Of a DNA stretch of 64,000 nucleotides, positions 56,221 through 64,000 are shown one piece after another. A program made the position numbers and the translations under genes. The DNA comes from Coenobita brevimanus. Its lineage: Eukaryota; Arthropoda; Malacostraca; Decapoda; Coenobitidae. Within the stretch, counting starts at the first letter, position 1, and every line of letters starts with the position of its first letter. Under the pieces are notes generated by a model. That model ran no database searches. It was not told the origin of the DNA and worked only from the letters and a program-made list of their open reading frames with translations. The stretch spans positions 3,460,445 to 3,524,444 of the forward strand of contig JAVRFU010003718.1 of NCBI GenBank assembly GCA_032717465.1. The letters run 5' to 3'.

Positions 56221-56622
56221 GTGGAAGTGTGCATGGAAAAGTTTGGAAGGAATGAGAGAGTGTTTTTGATCGGTGATATGAATGGTAAAGTAGGGAATGT
56301 GAAGGTGGATGGAATAGTTGGTGGGTGGGGTGTGCCTGCTGAGATAGATGAGAATGGCAGTGTGTTAGTGGACATTTGTGCTGGGAGAGGGTTGGTGATA
56401 GACAATACCCTCTTCAGGCACAAGATGATCCACAGGTATACATGGCGAGTGATGAGAAGGGTGGGTGGTGAACTGAATGAAAGGAAGGCAATGATTGATT
56501 ATGTGTGTGTGGATGAAAGGATGCGAAGATGTGTAATGGATGCAAGAGCTTATAGAGGTTGGGGGAGTGGACTTTCTGAACACTACTTGGTAGTGGCCAG
56601 AATTAGGATACAAGTAAGATGA
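56221..56622 (+). pseudogene. RTE-I endonuclease fragment (copy h)
   Basis: A 133-codon frame with FLIGDMNGKVGNVKVDG, RYTWRVMRRVGG, IDYVCVDERMRRCV and GLSEHYLVVARI. The usual SDH is SEH here, so the catalytic Asp of that motif is lost. Confidence 0.8.
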
Positions 56623-56670
56623 AGGAATAGAAGAAGGGAAACCCGAGAGGAAGGAGTAGTTGCAAGGAGA

Positions 56671-57528
56671 GTGGAAAGGTTACAAGAGGATGAGAAAAAG
56701 GCAAAGTATAAGAGAGAAGTGGAGGAACAATTGGGCAAATATGAATTGGAGCAGATGGGGGATGTGGAAGGTGTGTGCAGGATATTTACAGAAGAAATAT
56801 GTGCAGCATGTGATGTGGTGCATGGGAAGAAGAGAAGACGGAGGGGGGTGCAAGGAACAGTGTGGTGGACTGAAGAGGTGAGACAGGTTGTGGCAAAAAA
56901 GAAGAAAGCATACAATGAATGGATGAGAAATAGGGGCGTGGAAGAAGTTGAGAGGCGGAAGAGAGAGTTACATGCAGAAAGAAAGAGAGAGGTGAAAAGA
57001 TTAGTAAGAGAGAGTAAGAAGAGAGTGGATGAGGAATTTGGAAGGAATTTGAGTATAAAGTGGAGGGACCGTAAGAAGATGTTCTGGAAAGAGGTGAAAA
57101 GAGGAAGACAGGGTGGAAGTGAGGTTAGCAGAGGAGTGAAAGATAAAAATGGTAGATTACTAGTGGAGAAGGGAGAAAAAGTGAGCAGATGGAGTGAACA
57201 CTTTAAGGAACTGTTGAACATACAGGATGGAAGTAATGCGAGTATAAGTGGCTGGGGAAAGGCTGGGAGAAGGAGGGAAGTGAGAAGACAGGAAGAAATC
57301 AGTAGGATAGAAGTTGTGGAAGCAATGAAGAAAGTCAAAATGGGGAAAGCTCCAGGAATTGATGGAGTGTGTAGTGAAATGCTGAAGCATGGAGGAGAGA
57401 TAGTAGAGGAATGGATGTGGAAGATGTGCAGATTGGCCTGGGAGGAAGGTAAGAGTCCAAGAGGATTGGAAGTCAGGTATAAATATTCCCTTGTACAAAG
57501 AAAAAGGGGAAAAAGAAGTGTGTGGTAA
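56671..57528 (+). pseudogene. RTE-I linker and early RT fragment
   Basis: A 285-codon frame: VERLQEDEKKAKYKREVEE, ELEQMGDVEGVCRIF, VQGTVWWTEEVRQVVAKKK, VKRLVRESKKRVDEEFGRN, SRWSEHFKELLNIQ and MGKAPGIDGVCSEMLKHGG. It loses the frame at WEEGKSPRGLEV near 57,450. Confidence 0.8.
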
Positions 57529-58808
57529 TTATACGGGCATTTGTCTTCTTAGTATAATAGGAAAAGTGTATGGTAGGATACTTATTGACAGAGTTTGAGA
57601 AAGAACAGAGGAATTAGTTGGAGAAGAACAGGGAGGCTTTAGGAAGGGAAGAGGTTGTGTAGATCAGATATTCATTCTTAGATCTTTAGTGGAAAAGTTT
57701 CTAGAGAAGGGAAAGAAGTTGTATGCGTCCTTCACGGATTTGGAGAAAGCATATGACAGGGTGGATAGACAAGGATTGTGGAAAGTATTAAGAATATATG
57801 GAGTAGATGGGAAGTTGTTGAATACTGTATGTGTGGATGGTGAACTAAGTGAATTTTTCTGTTTTAAGGTTGGTTTGAAACAGGGATATGTCATGTCTTC
57901 ATGGATGGGGTAATAAAAGAGGTACAAGGTAGGGTAGTGGATGTTGGAGTGGCCCTGGTGAGAGAGGATAAAGTTTGGAAACTCCCTGTACTGTTGTTTG
58001 CAGATGATACTGTGTTGTTGAGTGAAGACGAAGGGGAGCTACAAGGCTTGGTGGATGAGTTTGGGAAAGTGTGCAAGAAACGGAATCTAAAGGTGAATGT
58101 AGGGAAGAGTAAAGTGATGGCCTCTGAGAGAGGTGAAGTCAGTTAATGTACAGCGAGGTTGGATGGTGAGGAATTGAAAATGTGAGTACGTTTAAGTACT
58201 TGGGTAGTGTGATCAGTAAGGATGGAGGTTTGGAGGGTGAAGTGCTTGAAAGGGTACAGCAGGGAAGAAAGGTTGCTGCTTCTTTGAAAGCAGTGATAAG
58301 AAACAGGGAAGTGAGCATGGAAGTGAAAAAGTTACTATATGACAGTACAGTATTGTGATACCTACTCTAACGTATGGAAGTGAAGCTTGGACATTGTTGG
58401 AAGGACACAAGTCAAGAGTGACAGCAGTGGAAATGAATTATTTAAGAGGAGCCTGTGGAGTCACATGGAGAGACAGGTTAACGAATGAGGATATAAAGAA
58501 GCATTGTGGTGTGGATGTGGATGTGAGAGGAAGTGTTATCAGGAACACACTAAGGTGGTTTGGCCACGTGGAGAGGATGGAGGGTGAAAGACTGACGAAG
58601 AGAGTGTATGTGAGTGAGGTGGAGGGGGGGAGGAGGGAGGGGGAGGCGGAGGATGAGATGGAGGGATGGGGTGGAGAGGTATACGAGATAGAGGGGGGTG
58701 TGAGTTGGGAGCAGGGCAGAGAAATGGCGGGGGGACAGGACGACGTGAAAGCGATTTGTTTGTGGCCACCCCAAACGGGATTGAGGCGTCTGGCGATAGA
58801 TAGACAGG

Positions 58809-59290
58809 TATACGAGAAACCGATGATACTGGTTACTTAGGGACTATTTTCATTATACAATCTCGAAAAGCCAATGATAAAACATTCAGTCTGGGGCGAG
58901 GTGGGAGGATTCTAACTCAGTCATCCCAGCAAACGCAGTCACCGCCATTCTCTCTCAACCTCGGACAGAATTAGCGGAACTGCTGAGCTGCAGCGTTGCC
59001 AGACGTGATAATTATCACAATATGCGATATTTGGCAAACTTTGCGATATGAGATAGCATGAATGCAATAATGTGTTAACTCTCATAATTTCATAATCTGA
59101 AAATAAATTAGGGATTGCAAAATTAACAAGTCAACTGTAACACTAGTACAACTGAAAGATTTCGTAACTCTTACGATAACCAGAATTATAATATGAAAGG
59201 TACTTAACAGTTAAACAAATTCAGTAATGTTAATTAATCACCCCACACATAAATATATTAATTCTACAGTAATTACTGATTTATGTGAAG
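58809..59290. other. Unassigned AT-rich spacer
   Basis: No gene or recognised element. It includes GCGTTGCCAGACGTGATAA (58,993), reminiscent of the GTGTTGCCAGATTCCC of block P, and then AT-rich sequence. Confidence 0.4.
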
Positions 59291-59481
59291 AAGTGCCTTT
59301 GTTTATGAGTGAGATAATTTTGATCAAAAAGTGATAATTTTAACATGCCAGGTACGATAATATGGGTATGGGAATCTGGCAACACTGCTCAGCAGGAGAC
59401 TGCTAGCTTCCCTCTTCCAACACAACATTACCACCTGTAGATGAGTGTTATGCATGTTTTATATGTTTAATTAATGCCGTG
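59291..59481 (-). repeat. Inverted fragment of block P
   Basis: The reverse complement of this stretch follows 1,103-1,290, with CATTAATTAAACATAT, GAGGGAAGCTAGCAGTC, GAGCAGTGTTGCCAGATTC and AACAAAGGCA. It abuts the 5' edge of RTE-II copy i. Confidence 0.8.
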
Positions 59482-60496
59482 AACATATTCACAGAAGAGA
59501 TAGGCGCAGCATGTGAGGTGGTTTGTGGAGTGAGGAGGAGATGCAAGGGTGTGCAAAGGACAGCATGGTGGAATGATGAGGTGAAACGAGCTGTGGAACA
59601 AAAGAAGAAGGCATATAGTGAATGGTTAGCGAGTAGAGGTAGGGGAGAAGATTAGAGAGAGAAGAGAGAGGTATATCTGAGCAGGAGAAGGGAGGTTAAG
59701 AGACTGGTGAAGGAGAGTAAGAAGAAAGTGGATGAAGAGTTTGGGAGGAATCTGAGTGTGAAACGGAGGGAGAGTAAGAAATTGCTTTGGAAAGAGGTAA
59801 AGAAAGTAAGGCAGTGGGAAAGGGGAAATAGTAGGGGAGTGAAAGATAGGAATAATAGATTGTTGGTGGAGAAGAGAGAAATTGAGGAGATGGAAGGAGG
59901 ACTTTGAGGATTTGTTGAATGTAGAGAATGAGAGCAGTGTGAGTATAAGTGGTTGGGGAATGGCTGGTAGAAGAAGAGATGAGAGGAGGGAGGAAGAGAT
60001 CAGTAGGGCGGAAGTAGTGGAAGCAATGAAGAAGATTAAGTTGGGGAAGGATCAAGGAATTGATGAAGTGTGTGGTGAAATGCTTAGGTATGGGGGTGAG
60101 ATTATTGTGGAGTGGATATGGAAGTTGTGTAGATTGGCTTGGGAAGAGGGAAGGGTTCCAGAGGACTGGAAATCAGGTATAATTGTTCCTCTATACAAAG
60201 GAAAAGGGGAGCGAGAAGTATGTGATAACCATAGGGGTATTTGCCTTCTTAGTGAGACTGCTAAAATATATGGTAGAATACTCATTGATAGGGTTAGGCA
60301 TCTGACAGAGGAGCTAGTTGGAGAAGAACCAGGGGGATTTAGGAATGGAAAAGGGTGTGTAGATCAGATATTTGTTCTAAGATGTTTAGTTGAGAAGTAT
60401 CTAGAGAAGGGAAAGAAAGTGTATGCTGCCTTCATGGACTTGGAGAAAGCTTATGACAGAATAGATAGGCAAGGTATGTGGAAGGTATTAAGAATA
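59482..60496 (+). mobile_element. RTE-II element, middle part (copy i)
   Basis: It starts in the linker (FTEEIGAACEVVCGVRRR, AWWNDEVKRAVEQKKKAY) and ends inside the RT at AAGAATA, exactly where copies A and B begin. Frames 59,707-59,907 and 59,882-60,502 are separated by a frameshift near 59,880, and an earlier TAG lies at 59,653-59,655. A TA-flanked element follows at 60,497. Confidence 0.8.
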
Positions 60497-60502
60497 CAGT
60501 AA
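59882..60502 (+). pseudogene. RTE-II linker/RT fragment (copy i)
   Basis: A 206-codon frame: RRWKEDFEDLLNVE, LGKDQGIDEVCGEMLRYGG (KAPG changed to KDQG), WKSGIIVPLYKGKGEREVC, GRILIDRVRHLTEELVG and MDLEKAYDRIDRQGMWKVL with motif A intact. It is then cut off by the adjoining insertion. Confidence 0.8.
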
Positions 60503-60569
60503 TCACTCTAATATCCGGACACCCAATAACAGTACATCCCCACTACCCGGACCTAATCGTACTGGGATC
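60497..60569 (+). mobile_element. Left end of a pogo-like element X
   Basis: CAGTAATCACTCTAATATCC begins right after the TA (60,495-60,496) of the RTE-II sequence. A nearly identical start (CAGTAATCCCTCTAATATCC) follows a TA at 63,969-63,970. This resembles the other pogo/Tigger-like ends here (CAGTAAACCCTC...). After about 70 bp it passes into R' arm sequence. Confidence 0.55.
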
Positions 60570-61026
60570 CAACCACAGTGTAAGCGTTGTTGGACAGATG
60601 CGGAACGACCAAAGCTGGCAATGTTATAGTGTCATGATTGTCGTTATACACTATCAGAACCAGTGGGAGTAAATATATAAAGGTATTTAATGTGTGATAC
60701 TGTGGTTTTATCAACAACATATGGGAAAGGCACGAAAATGAAAGAACTCCTAAAATGTATTATGTGTTATTCTATATATACTTACGTCAAATATTATAAT
60801 GTTACATATAAGTATAGTCAACAGCATCTGTTAAAAGATATGATGTCTTTTCACATACAATCTTGGTACCACCTCCACCATTCATCTCTATGGGTTCCTG
60901 TCTCCACCATACGCTCCTCTTATCCTCTCGTGCAACATTCCCACCCTTTGTTAACCAGTATAACCAAAGACTGTGATGAAATGGTCCGTCACGTACTGTT
61001 CATATTAATATTATCAAACACCTTTG
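60570..61026 (-). repeat. R' arm (third copy)
   Basis: Matches 19,960-20,385 and 40,205-40,670, with ACCACAGTGTAAGCG, GAACCAGTGGGAGTAAATA and CACCATTCATCTC. It lacks the array-proximal ~100 bp. It continues through CATATTAATATTATCAAACACC into an R arm. Confidence 0.75.
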
Positions 61027-61742
61027 TATTAACCACCAACAAATCAATAGCATAAAATACTTCGGTAGACCTGCCAACTATTTCATCCTGTTGTAAGCTG
61101 TTATGTGACATAAGCACAGCAAGTTGGACCTTATGTTAAAAAGACATGCGGTTATGTATCATTAACACAGGTTATGTTAAAAAGACATGCGGTTATTTAT
61201 CATTAACACAGGTTATGTTAAAAAGACATGCGGTTATTTATCATTAACACAGGTTATGTTAAAAAGACATGCGGTTATTTATCATTAACACAGGTTATGT
61301 TAAAAAGACATGCGGTTATTTATCATTAACACAGGTTATGTGTAGTTATCGACAATTATTAATTCATATTAACGTGGCAGTTTAAGTCACAGATGCTCTT
61401 GACTTGACTTATTTGTAACATTACAATACAGGACATAGGTATATAGACAATAACACATAATACATTGTAGGTCTTCTTTCATTTTCGTGCCTTTCCCATA
61501 TGTTGTGGGTAACACCACAGTATTACACATTAAATACCTTTATATATTTACCCCCACTGGTTCGGATGGTCTATAACAACAACCATGACACACTGTAACA
61601 TCGCCAGGGTCGTTTCACAAGTCTCCAACAATGCTAACACTGGTCTTGGGGTTGTGGCTTTGGATGTGGGGTTCATGAACGGCTTGTCGCTCACAGGGAA
61701 CGACTCCGGATAATATGAGGGGGAAAAATTTCAGTGTTCGAG
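61027..61742 (+). repeat. R arm (third copy)
   Basis: Colinear with 14,134-14,692, longer because a 41-bp segment is amplified. It joins directly to R' with no block Q. It ends in GTTCGAGTGTACATGG and minisatellite units. Confidence 0.75.
61132..61343. repeat. 41-bp tandem repeat, about 5 copies
   Basis: Each unit contains AAAAAGACATGCGGTTATTT and ends CATTAACACAGGTTATGTT. Units after the first are essentially identical. The R arms at 14.25 and 34.25 kb hold a single copy of this segment. Confidence 0.95.
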
Positions 61743-61814
61743 TGTACATGGCAATAGATCGTTTCAGTCTCGTCATAGTAAATGGCAATAGATCGTTTCA
61801 GTCTCACCACTGTA
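61743..61814. repeat. 34-bp minisatellite, two units left of element T2
   Basis: CAATAGATCGTTTCAG occurs twice, with the variants GTCTCGTCATAGTAAATGG and GTCTCACCACTGTA. It ends at the TA target of element T2. Confidence 0.85.
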
Positions 61815-62949
61815 CAGTCACCAAACTTTCCACCTGGGCCACCTATCCACGAGAGGTGGGAAACTGGTGCTGGCAACAGTGTAATGTTTGTTCGTGTGTA
61901 CATACTCGACGAAAGTTCGGATCATCAACTATCATCGTCCGTAGCGAACCTCCGTCAGAGTTGATGCCAATATTCGGCCGACAATTTTTAGCCGATAGAA
62001 TTTCAAAGGAACTTATTGAAAGTACTGGATATTGCGAGTATTGAAAACAATAAGCAAAATAATCTAAAAGACCGCATCTTTACATATATTACATATTTAT
62101 AAACGTATTCTTTTTCATTATTACATGATAAACCCATGGCTAAAAATTGTCTACTGAATACTGGGGAGAAGAACCGTCGTGTGAAAGACCCTTACGGTAG
62201 AAAAAGAGACACCGGTGTCTGTTCGTTTTGCATTTCGCCAGTCCTGGGCCAGTCTCGATTAAACCTATTGAAATACCATTCTTGATCCGAGACATGATTA
62301 GAAAAGTTAGGTCATTAATCGTTACAGGATTACTCATTGGACGGATATTAATTTAAACTAAGTAGGAGAGATGGGAACTGTAGATGTCGGAGGTAAATGT
62401 GTGACCTCACACATAAGTGGCGCCGCTCACAATCAGTTTTCCTCATTAAGTGTAATTCAGTCATTCGTTAGATGAATGGACTATAAAGATGTGCTGTAAT
62501 GACCATAGTCATTTGAAATATGATACGGTAAGTCATTATCAGAGCTAATATAATACCGACATTAGACAACAGTATGCATAAACTCTTTGCCTGTTGAAGT
62601 GACAGTATTTTAACCTCCTACCTCTTCGTGGTGCACCACAGAACACATAAAAACATCTACCTGAAGTACTACCAACGAGGGAATAAGCTACTGTTAACAG
62701 TGTCTGAACATCATCCTAATGTTTATTGGTAAGTGTCATTCATGATGTGAATATGGTAGGTAATCTTACTTGTAACTGGACGTAGATGTTAGGTAAATGC
62801 ATTCCTCTTTAAACTTATACTGATAATGGTGTCAAGTGATAACCCAGTGAAATGGAATTACTGATATAAGGAGACAGTGAGAGAGAGAAAGGCTTGGAGC
62901 GATTCCAGTATATAGTGCATTAACATGTTATGGTAACAACGTAAAAACA

Positions 62950-63053
62950 GCATAGAAAATAAAATGTTTAGTATTGTTAAGAATGCAAATATTTAGTAGA
63001 ACAACATAGAAAATAAAATGTTTAGTATTGTTAAGAATGCAAATATTTAGTAG
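62950..63053. repeat. ~52-bp tandem duplication in element T2
   Basis: The CATAGAAAATAAAATGTTTA...AATATTTAGTAGA segment occurs twice in tandem here and once in the same region of copy 1 (near 38,745). Confidence 0.85.
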
Positions 63054-63175
63054 ACTGCTAATGGATCTCAAAAACTAGTTCGGCAATTATTATCACTGGC
63101 GGTAAGAATAATGTCCCCCCCCCCCGTCCTGCGCCTGCCCTGGCCTTCACTATGAAAAGCTGCCCCCTTAAGTAG

Positions 63176-63445
63176 CTCTCCCATCGGCTCGACCAGCTGC
63201 AGGAAACCGGTCGCATGGAATTGTTGCGTGCCACAGGTTGCACGGACCAAGGCCAAATAAGTATAGTATAATATATATTATTGTATTATACATAATAGTA
63301 TATGCTTATAACATAATATTATATATATTACCTGATTATAAAATTAATATAATCATATTTATTTGGCCTTGGTCAGCGCGACCTGTGGCACACAACAATT
63401 TTCCGTGCAACCAGTTTCATGCAACTGGCTGAGCCGATGGGAGAG
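63176..63445. repeat. Palindrome with AT-rich centre in element T2
   Basis: The arms 63,176-63,260 and 63,360-63,445 are inverted copies: CTCTCCCATCGGCTCGACC and GGACCAAGGCCAAATAA on the left, the same read backwards on the right. The centre is about 100 bp of AT-rich sequence without the long TA run seen in copy 1. Confidence 0.8.
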
Positions 63446-63662
63446 CCGCCTTACTCCTGAGACATTTTTCTCCCCACCCAGCTCCATACCCGGCCATCTA
63501 TGGGATGAACTCCGACTCTGACGGAGGTTCACTATGGACGAAGAGAGTTGATGATCCGAACTTTCGTCAAGCATGTACACACGAACAAACAGATACACTG
63601 TTGCCAGCACCCGTTACCCACCTCCCGCGACTAGGTGGCCCAGGTGGAAAGTTTGGCGACTG

Positions 63663-63970
63663 TACATGGTATTAGATCGTTTCAGTCTTACCACAGTACA
63701 TGGCAATAGATCGTTTCACTCTTACCACAGTACATGGCATTAGATCGTTTCAGTCTTACCACAGTACATGGCAATAGATCGTTTCAGTCTTACCACAGTA
63801 CATGGCATTAGATCGTTTCAGTCTTACCACAGTACATGGCATTAGATCATTTCAGTCTTACCACAGTACATGGCATTAGATCGTTTCAGTCTTACCACAG
63901 TACATGGCAATAGATCATTTCAGTCTTACCACAGTACATGGCAATAGATCATTTCAGTCTTACCACAGTA
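63663..63970. repeat. 34-bp minisatellite, right of element T2
   Basis: About nine heterogeneous units, mostly GTCTTACC, with CATTAGATCGT, CAATAGATCGT and CATTAGATCAT variants. It ends at the CAGTA where a new element starts. Confidence 0.9.
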
Positions 63971-64000
63971 CAGTAATCCCTCTAATATCCGAACGCCCAA
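63971..64000 (+). mobile_element. Start of a pogo-like element X (cut by window end)
   Basis: CAGTAATCCCTCTAATATCC directly follows the TA of a minisatellite unit. It matches 60,497 onwards with few changes. The rest lies outside the window. Confidence 0.55.

Larger units (their letters stand above)
56042..58808 (+). mobile_element. RTE-I element, plus strand, 5'-truncated (copy h)
   Basis: It starts inside the endonuclease (GVFIVVSKRWKKNKREYGSV) and ends with GGCCACCCCAAACGGGATTG and the GATAGATAGA tail near 58,808. The frame is interrupted several times, with short deletions at 57,826 (loss of the segment before CVDGELSEFF) and 57,897 (loss within motif B, SSWMGV). Frames: 56,221-56,622 EN, 56,671-57,528 linker/RT start, 57,689-57,913 motif A, 57,901-58,146 motif C, 58,355-58,840 C-terminus. 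Confidence 0.85.
61815..63662. mobile_element. TIR element T (copy 2)
   Basis: Termini CAGTCACCAAACTTTCC and CAGTCGCCAAACTTTCC (reversed) have long inverted repeats and TA on both sides (61,813-61,814 and 63,663-63,664). It is 1,848 bp. It is colinear with copy 1 but lacks the expanded GA and TA runs, and has a private ~52-bp tandem duplication near 62,950-63,053. No transposase is seen. Confidence 0.75.

Overview
This is eukaryotic, almost certainly invertebrate, repetitive DNA. I found no host gene, tRNA, rRNA, CRISPR array or bacterial-type operon. Nearly every long open reading frame is the EN-RT protein of a non-LTR retrotransposon, usually broken by stops, frameshifts or deletions. The mix of APE-type retrotransposons with GATA-type or AATAGGTAAATAC-type tails, pogo/Tigger-like TA-flanked elements, hAT, piggyBac-like TTAA insertions, simple repeats and a few TTAGG-like motifs suggests an arthropod, perhaps a decapod crustacean. 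That taxonomic guess is inference only.

The main feature is a higher-order arrangement. A module of about 20 kb recurs roughly three times. Its order is RTE-like 3' half and non-coding block P, then CR1/L2-type element, then minus-strand RTE-like element, then block Q, then arm R, then a 34-bp minisatellite, then inverted arm R'. Block P with its RTE-like fragment starts near 50, 20,392 and 44,399. The CR1 middle section starts near 8,510, 28,596 and 50,690. R/minisatellite/R' structures lie at 14.1-20.4 kb, 34.1-40.7 kb and, rearranged, 60.5-64 kb. Copies share the same old lesions but differ in later insertions, so they look like segmental duplicates that diverged by transposition and deletion.

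Layout: 1-3.2 kb RTE-II fragment plus block P; 3.2-5.6 kb long CR1/L2 copy; 5.6-11.0 kb second CR1/L2 copy broken by a piggyBac-like and an unclassified insertion; 11.0-13.2 kb RTE (-); 13.2-14.1 kb block Q; 14.1-20.4 kb R arm, hAT-like element holding a pogo-like element holding an RTE-I copy, perfect 34-bp array, R' arm; 20.4-23.5 kb second P module; 23.5-28.6 kb pogo-like element holding the best-preserved RTE-I copy and a foldback; 28.6-40.7 kb second pass through CR1, RTE, Q, R, hAT, array and R', with a 2.1-kb TIR element inside the array; 40.7-43.9 kb near-full RTE-I; 43.9-47.5 kb third P module; 47.5-50.7 kb full-length RTE-I; 50.7-55.9 kb third CR1 and RTE remnants; 56.0-60.5 kb two plus-strand RTE copies; 60.5-64.0 kb R'/R arms, minisatellite and a second TIR element.

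The elements are related by nesting, not by shared function. Filled and empty sites inside the window give a relative order of events: module duplication and array growth, hAT into the array, pogo-like into hAT, RTE-I into pogo-like. No intact transposase for any DNA transposon is visible. The RTE-I copy at 23,976-27,055 comes closest to an intact retrotransposon protein. RTE, CR1/L2, hAT, pogo and piggyBac labels rest on motifs, termini and target duplications read by eye, and a database comparison could move them to sister clades.
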